A stretch of DNA of 64,000 nt from Caenispirillum bisanense (GTDB lineage Bacteria > Pseudomonadota > Alphaproteobacteria > Rhodospirillales > Rhodospirillaceae), in assembly GCF_900230255.1 (NCBI RefSeq), contig NZ_OCNJ01000002.1, forward strand, positions 124,001-188,000, read 5' to 3'. How positions within the stretch are numbered: the first letter of the stretch is position 1; each line of letters opens with the position of its first letter. Below are positions 57,233 through 64,000 of the stretch, one piece after another. Below the pieces are notes generated by a model. It was not told the origin of the DNA. It saw only the letters and a program-made list of their open reading frames with translations, and ran no database searches. A program made the position numbers and the translations under genes.

Positions 57233-58333
57233 GTGACGCCCGCCCGCGCCACCCCTGCCGCCGCCGACTCAGACTCCGCCCCGCCGCCGCAAGCCGCCGT
57301 CATCGGCCTGACCGCCGTCGTCGCCGCGGTCACCGACGAGGCGCCGCGCGTGCTGGTGGCCCGCCGCATGGCCCACGGCCTGGCGACGGAGGCCCAGCGC
57401 GGCGGCCCCGGCATCCCGCACGACAGCCCGGAAACCCTGCCCTACGGCCCCTTCGAGCCGGAGCGCCACCGCACCCTCGAACTCGGCCTGCGGCAGTGGG
57501 TGGAGGACCAGACGGGCCTCAGCCTGCGCTACGTCGAGCAGCTCTACACCTTCGGCAACCAGTACCGCGACCCGCGCGAGCTTTACGGCGGGCCGCGGCT
57601 GGTGTCGGTCGCCTATCTGGCGCTGACCCACGAGACGGCGGTGGCCGGCAGCGGCGAGGCGGAGTGGCGCGACTGGTACTCCTTCCTGCCGTGGGAGGAC
57701 TGGCGCGAAGGGCGGCCGGCGGTGGTCGACCACGTCATCGTGCCGCACCTGCGCGCCTGGGCCGACGCCGCCCCCGACGAGCGCCAGCGGCGCGACCGGG
57801 CGGACCGCGTCGACATCTGCTTCGGCCTGCACGCCACGGCCGGGCAGGACCGCAGCCGCACGCTCGACCGCTACGAACTGCTCTACGAGGCGCAACTGGT
57901 GCCCGAAGCCATGCGCGACGCCGCCGCGGCGGCCCGCACGGCGGGGCGCGAGGCGCCGCCGGTCGATCCCATGCGCCTGACCGTGGCGGCGCAGCTCGGC
58001 ACGCCGCTGTCGGTGGACAACCGCCGCATCCTCGCCTCCGCCCTCGGCCGGCTGCGGGGCAAGATCGCCTGGCGCCCGGTGGTGTTCGACCTGCTGCCGC
58101 CGGAGTTCACCCTGCTCCAACTGCAGCGCGTGGTGGAGGCCCTGGCTGGCGCCCGCCTGCACAAGCAGAACTTCCGCCGCACCCTGCAGCAAAGCGAGAT
58201 GGTGGAAGCGACGGGGCGCACCGACGACACCGGCCGCGGCCGCCCGGCGGAACTCTACCGCTTCCGCCGCGACGTGCTGCGCGAACGCCACAGCGTCGGC
58301 ATCGGCCTGCCCCTGGTGCGAACCGGCGACTGA
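57233..58333 (+). CDS. nadQ: NAD biosynthesis regulator NadQ (COG4111: Nudix-like plus winged helix)
   Basis: A 366-residue protein with an N-terminal Nudix-related domain (AVIGLTAVVAAVTDEAPRVL, then LELGLRQWVEDQTGLSLRYVEQLYTFGNQYRDP and RLVSVAYLALTHE) and a C-terminal NrtR-like winged helix (ALAGARLHKQNFRRTLQQSE with GRPAELYRFR). This combination is that of COG4111/NadQ, predicted from comparative genomics to repress nadABC in alphaproteobacteria. nadABC lie 2.1 kb away behind a repeat-rich operator-like region. GTG 57233 has GGAG seven bases upstream; a GTG at 57155 would add 26 residues. Confidence 0.82.
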   Translation: MTPARATPAAADSDSAPPPQAAVIGLTAVVAAVTDEAPRVLVARRMAHGLATEAQRGGPGIPHDSPETLPYGPFEPERHRTLELGLRQWVEDQTGLSLRYVEQLYTFGNQYRDPRELYGGPRLVSVAYLALTHETAVAGSGEAEWRDWYSFLPWEDWREGRPAVVDHVIVPHLRAWADAAPDERQRRDRADRVDICFGLHATAGQDRSRTLDRYELLYEAQLVPEAMRDAAAAARTAGREAPPVDPMRLTVAAQLGTPLSVDNRRILASALGRLRGKIAWRPVVFDLLPPEFTLLQLQRVVEALAGARLHKQNFRRTLQQSEMVEATGRTDDTGRGRPAELYRFRRDVLRERHSVGIGLPLVRTGD

Positions 58334-58485
58334 CGACGATCGCAATTATCCAAGTTAGAAGAATTCTTGATCATCTGGACAGCCATACGAAAAGTGTGGT
58401 CATATTTCTTCCGGAGATCGCGGCGCCTCCCCCAGATGGACCGCCCGGTCTCCTGACCGCAAACAGATGACGAGGAGGGGACACC

Positions 58486-59559
58486 ATGGCACGCATGATG
58501 CGTCTGGCGATGGTGGTGACGGCTCTGCCGCTGGCGTTCGGGGCGGTGTCCGCAGTGGCGGCGCCAATCGACGACGCGGCGCTGATGACGGAGGCGAAAG
58601 CCCTGTTCGAGCCGGTCCCGCAGGTGGTTCCCAAGGTTTCCGGCAATGCCGTGACCGGCGAGAAGGTCGAACTCGGCCGCATGCTGTTCTTCGATCCGCG
58701 CCTGTCGGCCAGCCAGCTTCTGTCCTGCAACACCTGCCACAACCTGGGCATGGGCGGCGACGACAACCTGGAAACGTCGGTCGGCCACGGCTGGCAGCGC
58801 GGCCCGCGCAACGCGCCGACGGTGCTGAACGCCGTGTTCAACGTCGCCCAGTTCTGGGACGGCCGCGCCGCCGACCTGAAGGAACAGGCCAAGGGCCCGA
58901 TCCAGGCCGGCGTCGAGATGAACAACCAGCCGGCCGTCGTGGTGGAGTCGCTGAAGTCCATCCCGACCTACGTCGAGCACTTCAAGCGCGCCTTCCCCGG
59001 CGAGGCCGATCCGGTGACCTTCGACAACGTCGCCATGGCCATCGAGGCCTTCGAGGCGACCCTCATCACCCCGGCGTCGCCCTTCGACCAGTACCTGGAA
59101 GGCAATGCCGCGGCCATGACCGACGCCCAGAAGCGCGGCCTGAAGACCTTCATCGACGCCGGCTGCGCCGCATGCCACGGCGGCGTGAACCTGGGCGGCC
59201 AGGACTACTACCCGTTCGGCGTCGTCGAGCGCCCGGGTGCCGACATCCTGCCGCCGGAAGACAAGGGCCGCTTCACCGTCACCCAGACTGCGGCCGACGA
59301 ATACGTCTTCCGCGCCGTGCCGCTGCGCAACGTCGCCCTCACCGCGCCCTACTTCCATTCGGGCAACGTGTGGGATCTGAACCAGGCCGTCGCCGTCATG
59401 GGCACCGCCCAGCTCGGCCGCGACCTGTCGGACGCCGAAGTGGCGGACATCGTCGCCTTCCTGCACGCCCTCACCGGCGAGCAGCCGCGCGTCGAGTACC
59501 CGATCCTGCCGGCGAGCACCAATGCCACGCCGCGCCCGGTTCTGATGATGCCGAACTGA
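58486..59559 (+). CDS. Di-heme cytochrome c peroxidase
   Basis: A 357-residue periplasmic CcpA/MauG-family enzyme that reduces H2O2 with electrons from small cytochromes. It has a signal peptide (MMRLAMVVTALPLAFGAVSAVAA) and two heme sites, CNTCH (Cys81, Cys84, His85) and CAACH near residue 228. RMLFFDPRLSASQLLSCNTC, GWQRGPRNAPTVLNAVFN, FWDGRAADLKEQAKGPI and APYFHSGNVWDL are classical bacterial peroxidase segments. GAGGAGGGG precedes the ATG. A role against peroxide made by the sarcosine oxidase or by respiration is possible but not shown. Confidence 0.95.
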   Translation: MARMMRLAMVVTALPLAFGAVSAVAAPIDDAALMTEAKALFEPVPQVVPKVSGNAVTGEKVELGRMLFFDPRLSASQLLSCNTCHNLGMGGDDNLETSVGHGWQRGPRNAPTVLNAVFNVAQFWDGRAADLKEQAKGPIQAGVEMNNQPAVVVESLKSIPTYVEHFKRAFPGEADPVTFDNVAMAIEAFEATLITPASPFDQYLEGNAAAMTDAQKRGLKTFIDAGCAACHGGVNLGGQDYYPFGVVERPGADILPPEDKGRFTVTQTAADEYVFRAVPLRNVALTAPYFHSGNVWDLNQAVAVMGTAQLGRDLSDAEVADIVAFLHALTGEQPRVEYPILPASTNATPRPVLMMPN

Positions 59560-59581
59560 CCGTTCGGCGGATCGAAGGGGG

Positions 59582-59623
59582 CAGGGGCGTCCGGCTGCGG
59601 CCGGGCGCCCCTGTCGCTTTTTT
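59582..59623 (+). terminator. Intrinsic terminator after the peroxidase gene
   Basis: CAGGGGCG (59582-59589) pairs with CGCCCCTG (59606-59613), with an internal GGC/GCC extension, followed by TTTTTT (59618-59623), 23 bases after the stop codon. Confidence 0.85.
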
Positions 59624-59722
59624 GCAACAGGGCTGGAGAATCGGGACACGCTGCTGCACCGCAATGCAACTGTCGACAGTCGACGGAGGTTCTCCCCATG
59701 GACCTCATCAAGGAGCCTTACC

Positions 59723-60253
59723 ATGAAGAAGACGCTTCTCCTCTCCGCCCTTCTCGCCCTGCCGGCTTTCGCCACCGCCCAGGCGCAGGAGGTGGAGTTC
59801 GTCGGGCCCCAGGCCGGGGACTGGGAAGTCACCATCTCGGGCAGCGGCAGCAGCGACAACGACTTCGACAACACCACCCTCGGCGTCACCGGCAGCGCCG
59901 GCAAGTACATGACCGACAACGTGCTGGTCGGCGTGCGCCAGACGCTGAACTTCAGCGACTCGGAAGACAACACCGCCCTGACCGGCGCGACCCGCGTGTT
60001 CGCCGACTACGTCTTCGACCTGGGCCGCTGGCGCCCCTACATCGGCGCGAGCGCCGGCGGCATCTACGGCGAGGGCGTGAACAACTCCTTCGCGGCCGGG
60101 CCTGAGCTGGGCGTGAAGTACTACGCCGACGACAACACCTTCATCTACGCGCAGACCGAGTACCAGTTCACCTTCCAGGACTCGGACGACATCGACGACG
60201 CCTTCGACGACGGCGGCTTCTTCCACGCCATCGGCGTCGGCTTCAACTTCTAA
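59723..60253 (+). CDS. Small outer-membrane beta-barrel protein
   Basis: A 176-residue protein with a signal peptide (MKKTLLLSALLALPAFATAQAQ) and alternating amphipathic strands (WEVTISGSGSSDNDFDNTTL, VLVGVRQTLNFSD, WRPYIGASAGGIYG, FIYAQTEYQFTF) ending in IGVGFNF. The terminal Phe is the outer-membrane insertion signal. It has the size of 8-stranded OmpA-like/OmpW-like barrels. AAGGAG precedes the ATG. It is monocistronic, with a strong terminator on each side. Function unknown. Confidence 0.85.
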   Translation: MKKTLLLSALLALPAFATAQAQEVEFVGPQAGDWEVTISGSGSSDNDFDNTTLGVTGSAGKYMTDNVLVGVRQTLNFSDSEDNTALTGATRVFADYVFDLGRWRPYIGASAGGIYGEGVNNSFAAGPELGVKYYADDNTFIYAQTEYQFTFQDSDDIDDAFDDGGFFHAIGVGFNF

Positions 60254-60282
60254 CGCCGTCCGGCCGCACCGGCCGCTGCGCA

Positions 60283-60318
60283 GCGCGAGGGAGGTTTCGG
60301 CCTCCCTCGCGCTTTTTT
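60283..60318 (+). terminator. Strong intrinsic terminator after the barrel protein gene
   Basis: GCGCGAGGGAGG (60283-60294) pairs perfectly over 12 bases with CCTCCCTCGCGC (60301-60312), loop TTTCGG, followed by six T. Confidence 0.92.
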
Positions 60319-60370
60319 CATGGGCATCGTGGCCCTGTCACGACACTGAAAAATTCCCCTTGACGGCATT

Positions 60371-60449
60371 ATGCTCTATCTGAGCACAATCAGCGTGCTC
60401 AGGAACAGCACGACCCATGTGCTCATCGACAGCATTGGTATCGTGCTCA
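60371..60449. promoter_or_regulatory. nadA: Probable NadQ operator region with repeated GTGCTCA
   Basis: GTGCTCA occurs at 60395-60401, 60419-60425 and 60443-60449, exactly 24 bases apart, and TGAGCAC at 60381-60387 forms an inverted pair with the first copy (7-base spacer). TGCTC-N5-GAGCA at 60372-60386 adds a further dyad. The array ends 29 bases before the nadA start, so bound protein would block expression. NadQ encoded at 57233 is the natural candidate (inference). Confidence 0.6.
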
Positions 60450-60478
60450 CCAGGATCATAAGGGAGCCCGGCAAGCCC

Positions 60479-61462
60479 ATGAACGCCATCACCGGCCGCG
60501 AGCGCGACCCCGTCTTCGAGAAGGTGCGGCACGCCGTTTCGGCGCCCGAGTGGGCGCTGATGCGCCCCACAATCGACGCCATCACCCGCCTGAAGCGCGA
60601 GCGCAACGCGGTGATCCTGGCGCACAACTACATGAGCCCCGCCATCTACCACGGCGTCGCCGACATCGTGGGCGACAGCCTGGCCCTGGCCGCCCAGGCG
60701 GTGGAGGCGCAGGGCGACGTCATCGTCATGGCCGGCGTCCACTTCATGGCGGAGACGGCGAAGCTGCTGAACCCGGCCAAGACCGTGCTGATGCCCGACC
60801 TGAAGGCCGGCTGCTCGCTCGCCGAATCGATCACCGGCGCCGACGTGCGGGCCCTGCGGGCGCGCCATCCCGGCGTGCCGGTGGTGGCCTACGTCAACAC
60901 CTCGGCCGACGTGAAGGCGGAGGTGGACATCTGCTGCACCTCGGGCAACGCCGTGAAGGTGGTGGAAAGCCTGAACGCGCCGGAGGTGATCTTCCTGCCC
61001 GACAAGTACCTGGCGGCCTACGTCGCGTCGCAGACCTCCGTGCGCATCATTCCGTGGGACGGCCGCTGCGAGGTGCACGAGCAGTTCACCGCCGCCGACA
61101 TCGCCGAGTTCCGCGCCGCCCACGACGACCTGACGGTCATCGCCCACCCGGAATGCCCGCCCGACGTTCTCGCCGCCGCCGACTTCGCCGGCTCGACGGC
61201 GCAGATGCAGGAGTTCGTGCGCACCCGCACGCCGAAGACCGTGTTCATGGTCACGGAATGCAGCATGTCGGACAACATCACCGCCGAGTCGCCGCAGACC
61301 ACCTTCGTGCGGCCCTGCATGCTGTGCCCGCACATGCAGCGCATCACCCTGGACAACATCCGCACCGCGCTCGAAACCCTGGAGCCGCGCGTCGAGATCC
61401 CCGCCGACGTGGCGGCCCGCGCCCGCGCCTCGGTGGAGCGCATGCTGGCGGTCGGGCGATGA
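60479..61462 (+). CDS. nadA: Quinolinate synthase A
   Basis: NadA condenses iminoaspartate with dihydroxyacetone phosphate to quinolinate using a [4Fe-4S] cluster. The 327-residue protein shows AVILAHNYMSPAIYHGVADI, MAETAKLLNPAKTVLMPDLK, KAGCSLAES, DICCTSGNAVKVV, IIPWDGRCEVHEQF, MVTECSMSDN and RPCMLCPHMQ. The cysteines in GCSLAES, TECSMSD and CMLCPHM are the expected cluster ligands. The start MNAITGRERD follows AAGGGAG; the frame opens earlier, but that part coincides with the operator repeats. Confidence 0.95.
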   Translation: MNAITGRERDPVFEKVRHAVSAPEWALMRPTIDAITRLKRERNAVILAHNYMSPAIYHGVADIVGDSLALAAQAVEAQGDVIVMAGVHFMAETAKLLNPAKTVLMPDLKAGCSLAESITGADVRALRARHPGVPVVAYVNTSADVKAEVDICCTSGNAVKVVESLNAPEVIFLPDKYLAAYVASQTSVRIIPWDGRCEVHEQFTAADIAEFRAAHDDLTVIAHPECPPDVLAAADFAGSTAQMQEFVRTRTPKTVFMVTECSMSDNITAESPQTTFVRPCMLCPHMQRITLDNIRTALETLEPRVEIPADVAARARASVERMLAVGR

Positions 61463-62997
61463 GCGGCGGCGCGCCGGTTCTCGTCGTCGGCTCGGGCGCG
61501 GCGGGCATGGCCTGCGCCCTGGCGCTGGCGCCGCGCCCGGTGGTGCTGGTGACCAAGACCGACGGTCTGCCCGGCGGCTCCAGCCTGTGGGCCCAGGGCG
61601 GCATCGCCTGCGCGCTCGGCGACGGCGACTCGGCGGAAGATCACGCCGCCGACACCCTGGCCGCCGGTGCCGGTACGGTGGACGCGGACGCCGCCCGCCT
61701 GCTCGCCGAAGCCGGCATCGCCGAGATCCGCCGCCTCGTCGCCCTCGGCCTGCCCGTCGACCGCACCGCCGCCGGCGCCGTGGCGCTGGGGCGCGAGGCG
61801 GCGCATTCCACCGACCGCATCGTCCACGCCGGCGGCGACGCCACCGGGCGCAAGCTGGTGGAGACGCTGGCGGCGCTGGTGGCGGCGGCGCCGCATGTGA
61901 CGGTGCGGGCGCAGACGGTGGCGCTCGATCTGCTGGTGCGCGACGGGCGGGTCGCCGGCCTTGCGGTGCTCGGGCCGCTGGGGGTGGAGACGCTGGCCGG
62001 ACCGGTGGTGCTGGCGACCGGCGGCGTCGGCGCGCTCTATGCCGCCACCACCAACCCGCCGGAAGCCACCGCCGACGGCCTCGCCCTGGCGGCGCGGGCG
62101 GGCGCGGCGCTGGCGGACCTGGAGATGGTGCAGTTCCACCCGACCGCCCTCGCGCTTCCCGCCGAAGGCCGCCTGCCGCTGCTGACGGAAGCCCTGCGCG
62201 GCGCTGGCGCGGTGCTGCGCGACGCGGCGGGGCGGGCCTTCATGGCCGCCGAGCATCCGCTCGCCGACCTCGCGCCACGCGACGTGGTGGCGCGCGCCCT
62301 CGGCACCCGCGCCGCCGCCGGCTTGCCGGTGTTCCTCGACCTGCGGCCGGCCCTGGCCAACCGGGGGGCGGAGGCCTTCCCGCAGGTTCTGGCGCTGCTC
62401 GCCGAGGCCGGGTTCGATCCCTATGCGGCGCCCGTGCCGGTGACGCCCGCCGCCCACTACCACATGGGCGGCGTGGCGACCGACCTCGCCGGCCGCACCT
62501 CGCTGCCCGGCCTGTGGGCCTGCGGCGAGGTCGCCTGCACCGGCGTCCACGGCGCCAACCGGCTGGCGTCCAACTCGCTGCTGGAGGCCCTGGTCTTCGC
62601 CCGCCGGGTGGCGGAGGACGTGGACGCCGCGCCGGCCGACCCGCTCCCCGCACCAGCCGTCTTCCCCGTCGCCCCGCCCGAGACCGCCGCCGCCGTGCGC
62701 CGCCTCATGAGCGCCCACATGGGCCTCGTGCGGTCGGGTCGCGACCTCGCCGCCGCCTGCGCCGCCCTCGCGGCCCTGCCGAGCGGTCGCGCCGCGCAGC
62801 CCGGCCGGGCTGAGGCGGAAGCCGCCAACCTGCTGCTCGCCGCGCGCTTGATGACGGCCGCCGCGCTGCGTCGCGACGAAAGCCGCGGCGCCCACTGCCG
62901 CACGGACGCCCCGGCGCCGGTGGAGGCATGGCGCCGCCGCCACGTCGTCACCCTGGCCGACCTGCTCGCCCCCGCCGCGGCCGAAGCCGCCGCCTGA
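61459..62997 (+). CDS. nadB: L-aspartate oxidase
   Basis: NadB oxidises L-aspartate to iminoaspartate with FAD, feeding NadA. The 512-residue protein has VLVVGSGAAGMACALALAPR, TKTDGLPGGSSLWAQGGIAC, GGVGALYAATTNPPEATADG, EMVQFHPTAL, ALRGAGAVLRDAAGRAF, HYHMGGVATDLAGRTSLPGL and EVACTGVHGANRLASNSLLE, the full fumarate reductase/succinate dehydrogenase-type pattern. It overlaps nadA by four bases. Its 3' end is a perfect 24-base duplication that includes the stop codon. Confidence 0.96.
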   Translation: MSGGAPVLVVGSGAAGMACALALAPRPVVLVTKTDGLPGGSSLWAQGGIACALGDGDSAEDHAADTLAAGAGTVDADAARLLAEAGIAEIRRLVALGLPVDRTAAGAVALGREAAHSTDRIVHAGGDATGRKLVETLAALVAAAPHVTVRAQTVALDLLVRDGRVAGLAVLGPLGVETLAGPVVLATGGVGALYAATTNPPEATADGLALAARAGAALADLEMVQFHPTALALPAEGRLPLLTEALRGAGAVLRDAAGRAFMAAEHPLADLAPRDVVARALGTRAAAGLPVFLDLRPALANRGAEAFPQVLALLAEAGFDPYAAPVPVTPAAHYHMGGVATDLAGRTSLPGLWACGEVACTGVHGANRLASNSLLEALVFARRVAEDVDAAPADPLPAPAVFPVAPPETAAAVRRLMSAHMGLVRSGRDLAAACAALAALPSGRAAQPGRAEAEAANLLLAARLMTAAALRRDESRGAHCRTDAPAPVEAWRRRHVVTLADLLAPAAAEAAA

Positions 62998-63025
62998 CAC
63001 CCCGCGGCCGAAGCCGCCGCCTGAC
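62975..63025 (+). repeat. 27-bp-period tandem duplication across the nadB stop codon
   Basis: CCGCGGCCGAAGCCGCCGCC followed by TGAC occurs at 62975-62998 and again at 63002-63025. The period of 27 keeps the frame, so a second in-frame TGA stands nine codons after the first. It leaves nadC 14 bases downstream of the second copy. Confidence 0.85.
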
Positions 63026-63038
63026 CTGCCGAGAGACC

Positions 63039-63893
63039 ATGACCCGCGCCCTCTACCCGTTCCAGCTCGACCCGCTGCTGCTCACCGCGCTGACCGAGGA
63101 TCTCGGCCAGGCCGGCGACCTGACCACCGACGCCACCGTCCGCCCCGAGGACCGCGCCCGCGGCCGCTTCCACTTCCGCCACGCCGGCCGCGTCGCCGGC
63201 ATGGCGGTGGTGCGGCGGACCTTCGCGCTGCTCGATGCGGCGGTGCAGGTGACGGTCCACCACGACGACGGCGCCGACGTGCCCGCCGGCACCTGCGTCG
63301 CCACGGCGGAAGGCCCGGCCCGCGCCGTGCTGACCGGCGAGCGGGTGGCGCTCAACCTGCTCGCCCGCCTGTCGGCCATCGCCACGACGACGGCCAGGGC
63401 GGTGGCGCTGGCGGCGCCGCACGGCTGCCGCATCGCCTGCACCCGCAAGACGACCCCCGGCCTGCGGGCGCTGGAGAAGCACGCTGTGCGCGTCGGCGGC
63501 GGCACCAACCACCGCTTCGGCCTGGATGACGGGGTGCTCATCAAGGACAACCACATCGTCGTCGCCGGCGGCGTCGGCGCGGCGCTCACCCGCGCCCGCG
63601 AGGCGCTCGGTCACATGGTGAAGATCGAGGTGGAGGTCGATACGCTCGACCAGCTGGACGAGGTGCTGGCGCTCGGGCTGGCCGACGCCGTGCTGCTCGA
63701 CAACATGGCGCCGGACACCCTGCGCGAGGCGGTGCGCCGCGTCGCCGGCCGCCTGACGACGGAAGCCAGCGGCGGCATCACCATGGCGAACCTGGAGGCG
63801 GTGGCGCAGACCGGGGTGGACCTGATCTCGCTCGGCTTCCTCACCCATTCCGTCCCGGCGCTCGACATCGGCCTGGATTTCGAGGTGGTGTGA
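63039..63893 (+). CDS. nadC: Nicotinate-nucleotide pyrophosphorylase (quinolinate phosphoribosyltransferase)
   Basis: NadC converts quinolinate and PRPP to nicotinate mononucleotide. The 284-residue protein has EDLGQAGDLTTDATV, the substrate loop ERVALNLLARLSAIATTTA, CTRKTTPGLRALEKHAVRVG, GGGTNHRFGLDDGVLIKDNH, VEVDTLDQLDEVL and TEASGGITMANL, all canonical. GAGAG lies four bases ahead of the ATG. Last gene of nadABC; it converges on the gene at the window end with 7 bases between the stops. Confidence 0.97.
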   Translation: MTRALYPFQLDPLLLTALTEDLGQAGDLTTDATVRPEDRARGRFHFRHAGRVAGMAVVRRTFALLDAAVQVTVHHDDGADVPAGTCVATAEGPARAVLTGERVALNLLARLSAIATTTARAVALAAPHGCRIACTRKTTPGLRALEKHAVRVGGGTNHRFGLDDGVLIKDNHIVVAGGVGAALTRAREALGHMVKIEVEVDTLDQLDEVLALGLADAVLLDNMAPDTLREAVRRVAGRLTTEASGGITMANLEAVAQTGVDLISLGFLTHSVPALDIGLDFEVV

Positions 63894-63900
63894 GGAGGTA

Positions 63901-64000
63901 TCAGAACCCCACGTCCGTCGCTGCCTGCTTCAGCAGTTCCACCGACCGCCGCAGGCCGTCGCGTTCATCGCGGTCGAGGTCGGGCATGATGGTGCCGAGC
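63901..64000 (-). CDS. C-terminal fragment of a gene cut by the window end
   Basis: The minus strand carries an open frame of 32 codons to TGA (63903-63901), ending LRRSVELLKQAATDVGF. The pattern L-x5-DLDRDERDGLRRSVELLK resembles the final helix of lactate/malate dehydrogenase-type proteins (…LTxxERxxLxxSxxxLK), but the fragment is too short to assign a family. Confidence 0.4.
   Translation of the reverse strand, partial: LGTIMPDLDRDERDGLRRSVELLKQAATDVGF

Noticed and set aside
58360-58376. FNR site ahead of the cytochrome c peroxidase gene
   Set aside because: TTGATCATCTGGAC has only one good half-site, and the second half does not match ATCAA or GTCAA.
58334-58485. Gene or RNA in the gap ahead of the peroxidase gene
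   Set aside because: The region is AT-richer and probably carries the promoter, but no ORF, terminator or strong dyad is supported.

Overview
The window reads as chromosomal DNA of a high-GC, respiratory alphaproteobacterium, most likely of the Rhodospirillales (Azospirillum/Caenispirillum-like). The evidence is the strong GC bias, the alphaproteobacterial gene pairs (mutY/dciA, soxBDAG-folD-purU, a COG4111-type NadQ with nadABC), an mmgR/suhB-like sRNA candidate and a cytochrome cd1 denitrification cluster. I see no phage, insertion sequence, CRISPR array, tRNA or rRNA.

Layout. 1-9.8 kb: the end of an RluE-type pseudouridine synthase, a Cache-PAS histidine kinase paired with a TRAP-type binding protein, an alpha-glucosidase, TenA, Upp, two small unknown proteins, MutY, a DciA-like protein and a DUF411 protein. 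9.9-12.5 kb: an FMN alpha-hydroxyacid oxidase, a lytic transglycosylase and an sRNA candidate. 12.5-17.3 kb: an IclR regulator and a complete TAXI-type TRAP transporter operon with DUF1850. 17.3-26.5 kb: a HutG-like enzyme, then the sarcosine oxidase operon soxBDAG-folD-purU with its divergent GlxA/AraC-type regulator. purU carries an in-frame TGA at its conserved cysteine. 26.6-35.8 kb: a catabolic island with a polyamine-type ABC transporter, an SDR, a kinase plus phospho-lyase pair, a DeoR regulator and a cysteine hydrolase. 35.8-39.7 kb: a c-type cytochrome, the O2-independent ubiquinone genes ubiTUV and a lone receiver protein. 39.8-49 kb: the nitrite reductase / heme d1 cluster nirS-E-C-F-D-L-G-H-J-N. 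49-54 kb: a PAS histidine kinase divergent from a PAS-GGDEF-EAL protein with a FixL-like PAS domain. 54-64 kb: trpBA, a TetR regulator with a clear operator, NadQ, a di-heme peroxidase, a small outer-membrane barrel protein and nadABC.

How the parts fit. The central 35.8-49 kb block forms a coherent low-oxygen module. FNR/NnrR-type palindromes (TTGAC-N4-GTCAA or close) lie ahead of the c-type cytochrome, ubiT and nirS, so electron donor, oxygen-independent quinone synthesis and nitrite reductase could be switched on together. The sox operon demethylates sarcosine and processes the one-carbon unit through FolD and PurU. The 28-34 kb island looks like uptake, ATP-dependent phosphorylation and PLP-dependent phospho-elimination of an amino alcohol whose identity is not shown by the sequence. 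NadQ and its probable repeat-rich operator ahead of nadA lie 2-3 kb apart.

The strongest points for follow-up are the purU TGA, the kinase/phospho-lyase island, the sRNA candidate at 12.4 kb, the FixL-like PAS protein, the soxD that has lost its zinc cysteines, and the chimeric gene relic at 26.65 kb.
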